Assembly (NCBI RefSeq): GCF_030123325.1
Contig: NZ_CP126106.1
Coordinates: 1,764,001 to 1,828,000, forward strand
Direction of reading: 5' to 3'
DNA: 64,000 bases
Source: Peribacillus simplex
Lineage (GTDB): Bacteria; Bacillota; Bacilli; Bacillales; DSM-1321
Below, one piece after another: positions 9,404-17,614 of this stretch. The notes beneath the pieces were generated by a model. The model searched no databases. It was not told the origin of the DNA and saw only the letters and a program-made list of their open reading frames with translations. Made by a program: the position numbers and the translations under genes. Position 1 is the first letter of the stretch, and each line of letters opens with the position of its first letter.

Positions 9404-10519
9404 ATGTCTATACTACAATTACGAGAAAATGAGATGAAATACTGTGCTCTATTTGAACATGCAACTGATGCAATTTACCTATTAGAATTGAATGAGGATC
9501 GATTTCCAATTCGATTTCTCGACGTAAATCCAGTTGCATGTAAAAGATTAGGTTATAGTAAGGAAAAAATTCTTTCCATATCTGTTATGGATTTTCTTCC
9601 TGAAAACATTAAAACTATAAACATTATAAAAGATTTCGAAAAGGGAAAACATTACTTCACTTTCCGAGACGAATATGTTTTTAAAATAGAAGAGAAAATA
9701 GATACTGAGTTTATTATCGATATCTTTAGATTAGGTGAAAAAGAAGTTGCAATGGTTATTACTCGAGATATCACTGAACGTTTAAAAACGGAAGAGTTAC
9801 TACGAAAATCAGGGAAGATTGATGTGGTAGGACAATTAGCTACAGCAATTGCTCATGAAATTCGAAATCCACTAACAACTATTAAAGGATTTATACAACT
9901 AATACAATCAATGAAAAATAAAGAAAATCAGTGGTACATAGATGTAATATCATCAGAAATTGAACAAATAGAAGTAATTACAAATAGATTTATGATAGTA
10001 GCTAAACCACAAGCAGTAAAGATTCAACTCAATAATTTGAGCATGTTAGCAGAACAAGTTATAACGCTACTTCAACCTAAAGCAATGATGAATAATATAC
10101 AAATCAGAACAGTGCTTAAATCAGAAATTCCCTACATACCTTGTGAAGGAAACCAATTAAAACAAGTGTTTATCAATATCTTAGAAAATGCAATTGAAGC
10201 GATGTCAACGGGAGGAGAAATTTTGGTTCAAATCGATACACTTGATAGTCATCAAGTAAGTATTTGTTTTATCGATCAAGGATGTGGGATCCCAATAGAA
10301 CGTATCCCATATCTTGGAGAACCTTTTTATAGTATCAAAGAAAAAGGGGTTGGTTTAGGGTTAATGATCTGCTATGAAATTGTGGAAGCACATCAAGGAA
10401 AGATAGTTATTGAAAGTGAAATGAATAAAGGAACAACAGTTAATGTTATTCTTCCCATCTATTATCTTTCTTATCAAAGGATTCTTTTAATTTCTTTCAT
10501 GGGAAAGGCTTTTCAGTGA
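9404..10519 (+). CDS. Soluble PAS sensor histidine kinase, sporulation-kinase type
   Basis: 371 aa from the ATG at 9404. A PAS domain (about 10-130) leads to a HisKA domain with phospho-acceptor His151 (AIAHEIRNPLTTIKGF) and a HATPase domain with N-box NILENAIEAM, G1 DQGCGIP and G2 GLGLMICYEI. There is no membrane segment and no partner regulator next to it, as in the KinA/KinE-type orphan kinases that feed Spo0F (established family behaviour). The only good ribosome site (9358-9364) points at ATA 9374, ten codons upstream; those ten codons repeat the sequence that follows ATG 9404. The last 20 residues are unlike the family, so the 3' end may be altered. Confidence 0.85.
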   Translation: MSILQLRENEMKYCALFEHATDAIYLLELNEDRFPIRFLDVNPVACKRLGYSKEKILSISVMDFLPENIKTINIIKDFEKGKHYFTFRDEYVFKIEEKIDTEFIIDIFRLGEKEVAMVITRDITERLKTEELLRKSGKIDVVGQLATAIAHEIRNPLTTIKGFIQLIQSMKNKENQWYIDVISSEIEQIEVITNRFMIVAKPQAVKIQLNNLSMLAEQVITLLQPKAMMNNIQIRTVLKSEIPYIPCEGNQLKQVFINILENAIEAMSTGGEILVQIDTLDSHQVSICFIDQGCGIPIERIPYLGEPFYSIKEKGVGLGLMICYEIVEAHQGKIVIESEMNKGTTVNVILPIYYLSYQRILLISFMGKAFQ

Positions 10520-10896
10520 TTCCAGACGTTGCTGTACGACTGGATATGACTACTTACAAATATTGATTGATTAGTATATCTTATACAAGACTTTATGCAA
10601 TTTCAGAGTGGGAAATTAATACCAAGGCGCTTAGAAGCCTTGGTATTTCTATGATGTATAAAACCGTGCAAATCCGTGAAATTTCACGGACTGCACGGAA
10701 TGTAGGAATGACGAGGTTTCCCAAGGGAATCCAACTTCTGATTTTTCAAGGTTTCTTATAGTAATTTTGATCAAACTTTGTTTCAAAGCTACAGTTATTA
10801 ATAACTTAACACTAACATTAACCTTAAGATAATGGCACTGCGAATGTCTAAAACCAAGGAGAGTTGTGTCAACTCTACAATAGGTCTTATGCAACA
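10520..10896. other. Intergenic region with terminator and nested palindrome
   Basis: No gene. A 10-bp stem ATACCAAGGC (10619-10628) with GCCTTGGTAT (10637-10646) then TTCT is the likely kinase terminator. Next comes a nested inverted repeat: TCCGTGAA/TTCACGGA (10673-10690) inside CCGTGCA (10664-10670)/TGCACGG (10692-10698). AGAGTTG/CAACTCT follows near 10859-10875. Confidence 0.6.
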
Positions 10897-10973
10897 ACGG
10901 GTGCTTTACTTCAATAAGGAAGGTTGCTGAGGCAGCCTTTTTCTTATGGCACTAAAGGGGCAGGTTAGTTCAA
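10897..10973 (+). repeat. Dispersed GGTGCTTTA/GGGGCAG repeat, copy 3
   Basis: The most complete copy: ACGGGTGCTTTACTTCAATA, a GGTTGC/GCAGCC hairpin, TTTTTCTT, then ACTAAAGGGGCAGGTTAGTT. The preceding GTGTCAACTCTACAATA is shared with the partial copy at 27471-27520. Confidence 0.75.
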
Positions 10974-11148
10974 CAATGTAAAATAAATTTTTCAAAACAT
11001 GCGAAACTTGTAGAAAAAGAGAGAAAAAGAGAAGAAAGGAGAGGAAAACACATAAAATCTAAAAATTCTGAATATTTACAATAAAAAGATTATTTATTAT
11101 AATAAGGACAAGTAAACCTCGATATACACAAAAAATTTTTAATAAGAA

Positions 11149-11210
11149 AGAAGGTGATTCCAATGAATTGAGTTAGGCGAAAGCGTGATATACATTACGC
11201 TGGGTATTAA
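11149..11210 (+). repeat. Three-copy structured element, copy B
   Basis: AGAAGGTGATTCCAATGAAT, core GGCGAAAG, hairpin GCGTGAT (11183-11189)/ATTACGC (11194-11200) with one G-U pair, closing GGTATTA (11203-11209) against TGATTCC. Head-to-tail with copy C. Confidence 0.5.
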
Positions 11211-11314
11211 CATGATCGTATCTTCCCTTCTTTTCAATTAACGTGATCTTATTTTCTCTAAGCGAAACCATCCCTTCCCTAAGAGAAACCAATCTATAGC
11301 AATTTATATAGAAA

Positions 11315-11373
11315 AGAGGGTGATACCACTGGACTAACGAAAGGTGCATACTTATGCATACGCTAGATATTAA
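11315..11373 (+). repeat. Three-copy structured element, copy C
   Basis: AGAGGGTGATACCACTGG, core TAACGAAAGG, hairpin GTGCATA (11344-11350)/TATGCAT (11353-11359), closing GATATTA (11366-11372) against TGATACC. Same outline as copies A and B with a different hairpin sequence. Confidence 0.5.
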
Positions 11374-11470
11374 TTTGGTTTAAAATCTAGTATGAGTTTA
11401 TTATAAAGCACCTTAAAATAAGTTTTTTATAATGAAAGGATTAGTAAAAAACAATGAGTGAGGAAATAGT

Positions 11471-11514
11471 ATAAGCGACCATGTCATTCGATTAGGATGA
11501 ACAAGGTCGCTTAT
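11471..11514. repeat. Second copy of the AAGCGACC hairpin
   Basis: ATAAGCGACCATGT (11471-11484) pairs with ACAAGGTCGCTTAT (11501-11514) with one mismatch, followed by TTTCG. It has the same arms and loop pattern as 8752-8794. Confidence 0.65.
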
Positions 11515-11558
11515 TTTCGTGGCAGGTTAGCAAGATTGTGAAGGTTTGTACTTAAACT

Positions 11559-11637
11559 AACGGGTGCTTTATTTCCATAAGGAAGGTTGCTAAGGCATCC
11601 TTTATAGCACTAAAGGGGCAGTATAGTTCAATAAGGT
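11559..11637 (+). repeat. Dispersed GGTGCTTTA/GGGGCAG repeat, copy 4
   Basis: ACGGGTGCTTTATTTCCATA, GGTTGCTAAGGCATCC, then ACTAAAGGGGCAGTATAGTT. The hairpin arm has a base change (GCATCC) and the T-run is shortened, so its terminator role is weakened in this copy. Confidence 0.65.
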
Positions 11638-11796
11638 TTCATTCCTTTCTATGGGTTATTTTGGCAAGAAATGAATTGAAACCATCATTGATTCGTAAAA
11701 CGTATAAGAGGAAACTCTAAAAAAGGAATTGAAGAATTTTGGCACAGTATTTCTTTTTACTAATCTTATCATTTGTAATGCTTGTGGGAATATAAA

Positions 11797-11961
11797 TTGA
11801 AAAAGAAAAACGGAGATACGTATAAGATACCGATGAAGGACATTCTTGGAGTCGCCTCTTTATTTCTCCTATCAGGGACCCTATTTGTTTATTCTTTGTT
11901 AGACCTGCCTAACGTTTTAGCTGATAAGACGAAACGATGGTCATGTGGTAGGACCCCTTAA
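11797..11961 (+). pseudogene. Fragment of an unrecognised small membrane protein
   Basis: A 54-codon frame from a TTG encodes a lysine-rich start, one hydrophobic segment (GVASLFLLSGTLFVYSLL) and a DLPNVLADKTKRW tail, then stops inside the GNAT gene that follows. I do not recognise the family. It looks like a truncated gene joined to the GNAT gene by a deletion. Confidence 0.3.
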
Positions 11962-12388
11962 AAATACTTTGTACCAACCTTATCCATACTCTATAGATGA
12001 TGCTTTATCATGGATTGAGCATCATCTTGATAATTTTAATGCTAATAAATCATATGAATTTGCTATAACAGATAAGGAAAGTGGAGAATTATATGGAGCT
12101 ATAGCGCTATCTAACAGCCAAAAGTTTAATCATGGTGAATTAGCCTATTGGATTGGTGAAAAATTTTGGGGAAATGGATATGCTACAGAGGCAGCTCAAG
12201 CTATATTTAATTTTGCATTTGAAGAAAAGCAATACCATAAAGTATTTGCTCGTTACTTTAATTCAAATCCAGCTTCAGGAAGAGTGATGCGAAAATTAGG
12301 ATTGAAAAAAGAACGGATATTAATTGACCATGTGAGGAAAGAAAATCGATTTGAAGATCTGTGTATTTTGGAATTATTTACTCAGTAG
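11945..12388 (+). CDS. RimJ/RimL-like GNAT acetyltransferase, probably N-truncated
   Basis: 147 aa from a GTG without a ribosome site. The conserved C-terminal part is intact: ELAYWIGEKFWGNGYATEAA (acetyl-CoA loop) and HKVFARYFNSNPASGRVMRK. Full RimJ/RimL-type enzymes start about 30 residues earlier, with a strand before the YPYSIDDALSWIE helix; here that part is replaced by the membrane-protein fragment at 11797-11961. A deletion fusion is likely and function is doubtful. It ends before a strong bidirectional terminator. Confidence 0.65.
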   Translation: MVGPLKNTLYQPYPYSIDDALSWIEHHLDNFNANKSYEFAITDKESGELYGAIALSNSQKFNHGELAYWIGEKFWGNGYATEAAQAIFNFAFEEKQYHKVFARYFNSNPASGRVMRKLGLKKERILIDHVRKENRFEDLCILELFTQ

Positions 12389-12449
12389 GAGTATAGATTA
12401 TACTGCTTATTTGTAATTGGTTTCGTTTTTTGCTTTATTTAAATAATAT

Positions 12450-12492
12450 AAAAAGCCTAACTTTCTCTTTAAAGAGAAAGTTAGGCTTTTTT
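12450..12492. terminator. Bidirectional terminator
   Basis: A near-perfect palindrome of GCCTAACTTTCTCTTT and AAAGAGAAAGTTAGGC with A-runs and T-runs at both ends, between the convergent GNAT and amidohydrolase genes. Confidence 0.9.
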
Positions 12493-12532
12493 CATTTTTT
12501 ATGTTTGGGTCCGACCTCGGCCCAAACCCTTA

Positions 12533-14371
12533 TTAGAAAGCAAAGCAAGTACAACCAATACCCCATTTAGTTCCATCTTTTCCTATTACGGTATGAGTGT
12601 GTTGATGGAGAGGGTTACTGCAACTATGTTTGTGATCATGGGTATCGTGAGAAAGTATATTGTGGGCTAGGTTAGCACCACCATAACCATAAACTCCCGT
12701 CGGTGACCAATCAGGTGATGCTGGCGGCAATTCAGGTGATAAATTTTTAAATTCATCATTTCCATAAACAACCTGCCCACCCATAATGGTGAGTAATGAT
12801 TCAAGGTCTTTGATTTCTTCTTCTGGCACAGTAAAGTAGTCAGCAGACAATACAGCAATATCAGCAAACTGACCTACTGCAAGGGTACCCTTTTTATCTT
12901 CATCACCGGAGAACCATGCACTTCCTTTGGAATATAGTTCCAGGGCTACTTTTCTGTCAAGTTTATTCTTTTCATCGTATATCGAAAGACCACCAATAGT
13001 TTTTCCTGCAACCATCCAGTAAAGAGCAACCCAAGGGTTATAGCTGGAAACCCTCGTTGCATCACTACCGGCACCAACAGGTATACCCAGGTCTAGCATA
13101 CGATAAATCGGAGGAGTATGCTTTGCAGCTTCCTTTCCGTATAAATCAACAAAGTATTCACCTTGGAAAGCCATGCGGTCTTGGATGGCAATACCGCCAT
13201 TTAATGCCTTAACACGTTCCATACTACGATCTGAGATTGTTTCTGCATGGTCAAACCACCAGCGTAGACCATTAAAAGGAATTTCCCTGTTGACTTCCTC
13301 AAAAACATTTAAGAAACGTGTTATTGACTCGTCATAAGTTGCATGTAAACGGAATGGCCAACGGTTTTCCACCAATAGAGAAATTACTTTCTTTAAGTCA
13401 GCTTCCATCACCGTAGCAAGGTCGGGACGCGGCATTTGAAATTTTTCAAAATCGGCTGCCGAGAATACTAACATTTCTCCGGCACCATTCATTTTATACT
13501 TATCATTTCCTTGACCCGGAGAAACAATTTTTGCCCATGAAGCAAAGTCTTCATATTCATGATCTGGATTTTGCGTAAAAAGATTATAAGCAATACGCAA
13601 AGTTAATTGATCCTTCTCGGCTAAATGTTCAACAACTTTGTAATCATCAGGATAATTTTGGAATCCACCACCTGCGTCAATGGCACTTGTGATACCTAAT
13701 CTATTTAATTCGCGCATAAAATGGCGAGTAGAGTTAATCTGGTCGTCAATATTAAGTACTGGAGCTCTACCCAAACTTGAATATAGAATAGAAGCGTTAG
13801 GATTGGCAATTAAAAGACCCGTTGGATTACCTCGTTTATCTCGCTGAATTAAACAGCCCGGAGGGTCTGGGGTATCTTTTGTGTATCCCAGTGCACGCAA
13901 CCCTGCACGATTTACAAGTGCTCTATCGTAAAGATGTAGCACAAAGACAGGTGTGTCTTCAGAAACAGCATTAATCTCTTCCAAAGTTGGCATCCGTCTT
14001 TCTTTAAATTGAAATTCAGACCAACCTCCAACTACTCTTACCCACTGGGGAGCAGGTGTACGCCTTGCCTGCTCTCTAAGCATTTCCAGAGCAATAGCAA
14101 GTGATGGCACACCTTCCCAGCGCAATTCCATATTATAATGAAGACCGCCACGAATAACGTGTATATGAGAGTCATTCAAGCCCGGAATAGCTCTCTTTCT
14201 TTTAAGGTCTATTTTTTTGGTTTTTTCAGTGGCACTATCAAGAAGCTCATCTCCACCTACTGCAGTGATTAAACCATCAGTTATGGCGATAGCTGATACC
14301 TCAGGTTGAGATGGGTCAAGGGTAGTGATTTTTCCGTTATATAAGATCATATCCGGTAAATTCATGTTCAC
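12533..14371 (-). CDS. YtcJ-like amidohydrolase
   Basis: 612 aa member of amidohydrolase family 3. The metal site starts with DSHIHV (His69, His71); later ligands are suggested by RLHATYDES and WWFDHAETIS, and GAGSDATRVSSYNPW carries the usual Asp. The C-terminus has a Cys/His-rich tail (SCSNPLHQHTH, GIGCTCF) that is unusual and could bind metal. It is last in a minus-strand run with an ABM monooxygenase (7-base gap) and a cysteine hydrolase, suggesting one pathway acting on an imported or toxic amide or ester. The substrate is unknown. Confidence 0.85.
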   Translation of the reverse strand: MNMNLPDMILYNGKITTLDPSQPEVSAIAITDGLITAVGGDELLDSATEKTKKIDLKRKRAIPGLNDSHIHVIRGGLHYNMELRWEGVPSLAIALEMLREQARRTPAPQWVRVVGGWSEFQFKERRMPTLEEINAVSEDTPVFVLHLYDRALVNRAGLRALGYTKDTPDPPGCLIQRDKRGNPTGLLIANPNASILYSSLGRAPVLNIDDQINSTRHFMRELNRLGITSAIDAGGGFQNYPDDYKVVEHLAEKDQLTLRIAYNLFTQNPDHEYEDFASWAKIVSPGQGNDKYKMNGAGEMLVFSAADFEKFQMPRPDLATVMEADLKKVISLLVENRWPFRLHATYDESITRFLNVFEEVNREIPFNGLRWWFDHAETISDRSMERVKALNGGIAIQDRMAFQGEYFVDLYGKEAAKHTPPIYRMLDLGIPVGAGSDATRVSSYNPWVALYWMVAGKTIGGLSIYDEKNKLDRKVALELYSKGSAWFSGDEDKKGTLAVGQFADIAVLSADYFTVPEEEIKDLESLLTIMGGQVVYGNDEFKNLSPELPPASPDWSPTGVYGYGGANLAHNILSHDTHDHKHSCSNPLHQHTHTVIGKDGTKWGIGCTCFAF

Positions 14372-14378
14372 ACCTCGT

Positions 14379-14972
14379 CTACTTCCTATTATTCTGTAAC
14401 CATGGATGAAATATTTTACCGAGAATCGGCATTACTACCCATGATAGCAAAGACACTATACATACTGAAACAAAAAAAGTTGACATAATAGGATTCATAT
14501 TTTTTATAATAGGTCCTATCACTATAGGAACCAACTTGCTAAGAGGCCATACACCAAGAACGGTAACAATGGACATTTTCCATTTTGGCGGTGGAACTGG
14601 CGTTTTCGGAGTAACAAACCAATAAGCCAAACTGCTTTCAGTTTTGTAAGTTGGATTAGTAGCTTGAAATGGTTCTGCCTTTTTTAACAAATCTCGACGA
14701 ATATCTGATTCTTGCCAAGCACGTAGATGCTCATACGTATCAAAGCGAAAAACAACAGTATACTCTCTGGATCCGTTATTGGGGACTATTAGATTTACGC
14801 CTAAATGCCCTGGAAATTTAGTAGCCGCAACTTCAATTTCATGTCTCCACGTTTCAAACTGTTTTTCTCTACCTTCTTGAATTTCCCATGTAACAATCGT
14901 TGTTACTGGACCACCAGCATCCATAGTGTTCCCTGTATGAGTTTCTCCGAAAGTTACTCTTTCTTGATTCAT
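14379..14972 (-). CDS. ABM-domain monooxygenase-like membrane protein
   Basis: 197 aa. Residues about 20-115 form an antibiotic-biosynthesis-monooxygenase domain (TIVTWEIQEGREKQFETW, HLGVNLIVP, TVVFRFDTYEHLRAW). The C-terminal part has two membrane helices (about 130-155 and 165-185), so the enzyme is membrane-attached. Its ATG overlaps the stop of the cysteine hydrolase by four bases (ATGA), so the two are coupled. ABM domains oxidise quinone-like aromatics or act as heme/flavin-independent oxygenases; the substrate here is unknown. Confidence 0.8.
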   Translation of the reverse strand: MNQERVTFGETHTGNTMDAGGPVTTIVTWEIQEGREKQFETWRHEIEVAATKFPGHLGVNLIVPNNGSREYTVVFRFDTYEHLRAWQESDIRRDLLKKAEPFQATNPTYKTESSLAYWFVTPKTPVPPPKWKMSIVTVLGVWPLSKLVPIVIGPIIKNMNPIMSTFFVSVCIVSLLSWVVMPILGKIFHPWLQNNRK

Positions 14973-15613
14973 ATTTTCCTGCTTGGAGGCGCGCCATGTA
15001 CCATAGTATATGCGTATTCCACGCCTTGACCATAAGCACCAGTGTGTTCTTTTACAATTTCCATAACAGCATCATAAGTGTCTTTGCGTGCCCAGTCACG
15101 TTGGTATTCAAGTAAAACTTGAATTGCTGTCACTGGAATTGCTCCAGCTTGTTCTACACGACGCATAGCAGCGTTATGTGCTGTCAAACTAGTACCACCT
15201 GAAGCATCATCAACTGCATAAACTTCATAGCCAGCTTTAATTGCTTCAAGCACAGGGAATGCAAGGCAAACTTCAGTCCAAAGTGCTGCAAATATCAATT
15301 TCTTTCTACCTGTTGCTTTAACTGCCTCAACAAATTTTGTATCTTCCCAAGAGTTCATTGAACTACGTTCTATAATTTCATGGTTTGGGAATATGTCAAG
15401 AATTTGTGGCCAAAAATAACCAGAAAAGCTTTGTGTTTCAACTGTAGTTAGAATAGTAGGTACGTTAAAAGCTTTTGCTGATTTAGCAAGCAGCATAACG
15501 TTATTCATTAATGTTTGTCTGTCAATGCTTGCAACTCCAAAAGTCATTTGAGGCTGAAAATCGATCAAAATTAATGCACTGTTCTCCGGGGTTAACAATT
15601 CTAAATTACTCAT
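14969..15613 (-). CDS. Isochorismatase-fold cysteine hydrolase (YcaC-like) 1
   Basis: 214 aa. The catalytic Asp18 (ILIDFQ) and Cys116 (WTEVCLAFP) of the isochorismatase-like hydrolases are present. The usual catalytic Lys position appears as Arg in IERSSMNSW, so activity may differ from YcaC. AGGAG precedes the ATG. It is first of a three-gene operon with the ABM protein and the amidohydrolase. Its clear paralogue is upstream at 15743-16387. Both proteins lack signal peptides. Confidence 0.83.
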   Translation of the reverse strand: MSNLELLTPENSALILIDFQPQMTFGVASIDRQTLMNNVMLLAKSAKAFNVPTILTTVETQSFSGYFWPQILDIFPNHEIIERSSMNSWEDTKFVEAVKATGRKKLIFAALWTEVCLAFPVLEAIKAGYEVYAVDDASGGTSLTAHNAAMRRVEQAGAIPVTAIQVLLEYQRDWARKDTYDAVMEIVKEHTGAYGQGVEYAYTMVHGAPPSRKI

Positions 15614-15710
15614 ATTAAAACACTCCTTTTTTTAAATTGTTTCATCTTAAAGGCAATTATTAGTTTCAGCTGTAATCGAAAAAATAAAAGCCTTGCCATA
15701 CTTCTTATAT

Positions 15711-15738
15711 AAAAAGGAGCGCTGATTAAATCAGCGCT
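15711..15738 (-). terminator. Terminator of YcaC-like gene 2
   Basis: AGCGCTGAT/ATCAGCGCT (9 bp, loop TTA on the minus strand) followed by CCTTTTTAT on the minus strand, just past the stop of the 15743-16387 gene. Confidence 0.85.
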
Positions 15739-15742
15739 AAAT

Positions 15743-16387
15743 TTATGCATTTTGTTTACTAAGATCTCGCTGAGCTCCCATATAGCTTCCAATTATATTT
15801 TGATAACCTGGAAGATTACTAGCAAGTAAATTGCCAAAACCTTCGACATCGTTGCGCCAATCGCGTTGTAATTCGCACGCTACGCTAAACCAGTTCATAA
15901 GTTGCACGCCACTATGTGCCATACGCGTATTGGCAGCTTCTGCAACTTGTTTACTGAAAGTTCCTGAAGCATCTGTAACAGCAAATACTTCATACCCAGC
16001 TTTTATAGCGGAAAGTGCCGGGAATGCAACGCAAACATCCGTAACTACGCCCGCGATAATAAGTTGTTTTTTTCCAGTTTCTTCGATTGCTTTTACAAAA
16101 TCATCATTATCCCATGCGTTAATTTGTCCAGGACGAGCTATTTTTGGCGCGTCAGGAAAAAGATCAACCAATTCTTGCATTAGTGGTCCATTAGGTCCGT
16201 TTTCAAAGCTTGTTGTTAAAATAACAGGTAAATCAAAAAACTTAGCAGTGTGAGCAAGAGCCAAAACATTGTTCTTGAATTCATCAACACCATAGTCACG
16301 CACTAGTCCAGCCATAAGACCAGTTTGATGATCCACTAAAAGAACGACAGCATCATCTTTATTAATACGAGAATAGAGATCAGACAT
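15743..16387 (-). CDS. Isochorismatase-fold cysteine hydrolase (YcaC-like) 2
   Basis: 214 aa with the full YcaC-type triad visible: Asp19 (LLVDHQTG), a Lys in APKIARPGQINAW and Cys119 (VVTDVCVAFP). AGGAGG lies ahead of the ATG. It has its own terminator, so it is transcribed separately from paralogue 1. YcaC enzymes are octameric hydrolases of uncertain substrate. The upstream region (16388-16574) carries ACTAAT/ATTAGT (16480-16494) inside CTAAAC/GTTTAG, a possible operator. Confidence 0.87.
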   Translation of the reverse strand: MSDLYSRINKDDAVVLLVDHQTGLMAGLVRDYGVDEFKNNVLALAHTAKFFDLPVILTTSFENGPNGPLMQELVDLFPDAPKIARPGQINAWDNDDFVKAIEETGKKQLIIAGVVTDVCVAFPALSAIKAGYEVFAVTDASGTFSKQVAEAANTRMAHSGVQLMNWFSVACELQRDWRNDVEGFGNLLASNLPGYQNIIGSYMGAQRDLSKQNA

Positions 16388-16479
16388 TATGTATTCCTCC
16401 TAAAAATTAAGTAATCGAAGAAAGTTTAAATATTATTATAAATTCCTTCGTTTGTTACAATCGATTTATAACTAAACTG

Positions 16480-16494
16480 ACTAATGATATTAGT
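16480..16494. promoter_or_regulatory. Palindrome upstream of YcaC-like gene 2
   Basis: ACTAAT-GAT-ATTAGT is perfect and is flanked by CTAAAC and GTTTAG repeats (16472-16498). It lies in the promoter region between the FMN reductase and YcaC-like genes, so it may be a repressor site. Confidence 0.45.
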
Positions 16495-16574
16495 TTAGCT
16501 ATAAACTTAAGACACGTCAATAATTTCCTCAAAGTTAGAAAAAACAATTAAACTATTTTAAAAAAATGCTTCTA

Positions 16575-17132
16575 TTAATCTAAAGCAGGAGTTTTATCTA
16601 TCCAATTTATAAATTGTTGTAAATAAAGCTGAAGATAACGTATTGTCTTTTCGTCAGTAAGCACTTTCTGATCGGAATCAATCTTTTCATGTACTTGGGA
16701 AATCAGCACTTTTTGAAATGGAAGAACATGAGCTTGCATAGCTTCTAGTATTTCTCTGATTTGTATTTGAGCATAAACAGTACCTAATCCCCCAGGAGTT
16801 GCACCAATTAAACCAACCGGTTTTCTACTAAGAACTGCAGATTCCCTAGGTCTTGATGCCCAGTCCAATGCATTCTTTAATACGCCTGGAATTCCGGAAT
16901 TGTACTCTGGACTTACAATAATGATACCGTCAACGTCCTGGATAGCAGATTTAAATGATGTCACTGCTTCTGGAACACTTATTTCTAAGTCTTCATTAAA
17001 AAAAGGTAGATTATTAATCTCAATCCAACGAAATTGATGGGAATCATCCATCTCTGTTAATGATTGAGCAATGATCCGATTATAAGAGTTTTTTCGTAAA
17101 CTACCACAAATAAGGCCTATGGTCTTTGTCAT
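16575..17132 (-). CDS. NAD(P)H-dependent FMN reductase / quinone reductase
   Basis: 185 aa flavodoxin-like reductase. The FMN phosphate loop GSLRKNSYNR and the signature SPEYNSGIPGVLKNALDW are clear. Such proteins reduce quinones, azo dyes or chromate using NAD(P)H. AGGAGG is present upstream of the ATG. It is divergent from the ring-cleaving dioxygenases and next to hydrolases, which fits a quinone-detoxification role. It is a stand-alone transcript. Confidence 0.88.
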   Translation of the reverse strand: MTKTIGLICGSLRKNSYNRIIAQSLTEMDDSHQFRWIEINNLPFFNEDLEISVPEAVTSFKSAIQDVDGIIIVSPEYNSGIPGVLKNALDWASRPRESAVLSRKPVGLIGATPGGLGTVYAQIQIREILEAMQAHVLPFQKVLISQVHEKIDSDQKVLTDEKTIRYLQLYLQQFINWIDKTPALD

Positions 17133-17572
17133 ATATTTCCTCCTTTGTTAAAATCACCTCATCGTACCATGATATACCAACATAAAAAAGTGGCTTTATG
17201 CCTAATCATCAAACTGTTTAATTTAATGAAGTGTTTAGTACAAAAAATCTAGGATGTAAGGATTTCTCATTAGTTTTCTTGTAAAAACTTCAATAATGTC
17301 AACCACAACTATAACTTTTTTCTCCTTCTGACCTATTTCATATGAATCATTGGAAATCATATATCATCAATATCACTTTGATATCGAAAATGTTGGGCGA
17401 TACCCCTTTATTTAACCAACTTAATAATGGGTATTGTGAATAATTTCCATGCTTCTTTTTTTAATAAAATTAAAGATCCAATATTTATAGACAATAAAAA
17501 ACTTCGGACAAAGGAAAAAACACCCATAAAGTCGTATATACAATTATCGACAAATTGGCGATGCTTTTTTAA
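17133..17572. other. Divergent promoter region of the reductase and dioxygenases
   Basis: No gene. AT-rich, with short inverted runs around TATCAATATCACTTTGATAT (about 17368-17385), but no match to the B. subtilis MhqR box could be made. Confidence 0.4.
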
Positions 17573-17587
17573 GGTTAGTGTCTAACC
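17573..17587. promoter_or_regulatory. GGTTAG/CTAACC operator-like palindrome
   Basis: GGTTAG-TGT-CTAACC, perfect, 27 bases before the start of the first ring-cleaving dioxygenase. Likely the site of a redox or quinone-sensing repressor (inference); the regulator is not in the window. Confidence 0.5.
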
Positions 17588-17614
17588 AGAAATAAAAATG
17601 GGAGTGAAAATAAT

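Noticed and set aside
11040..11085. Ten-codon ORF with AGGAGAGG then ATA at 11052
   Set aside because: Too short to judge and no ATG; noted only because of the other ATA/ATC/ATT cases.
17360..17400. Possible MhqR box upstream of the dioxygenases
   Set aside because: The palindromic ATATC runs do not fit the MhqR consensus I know, so no binding site is claimed.
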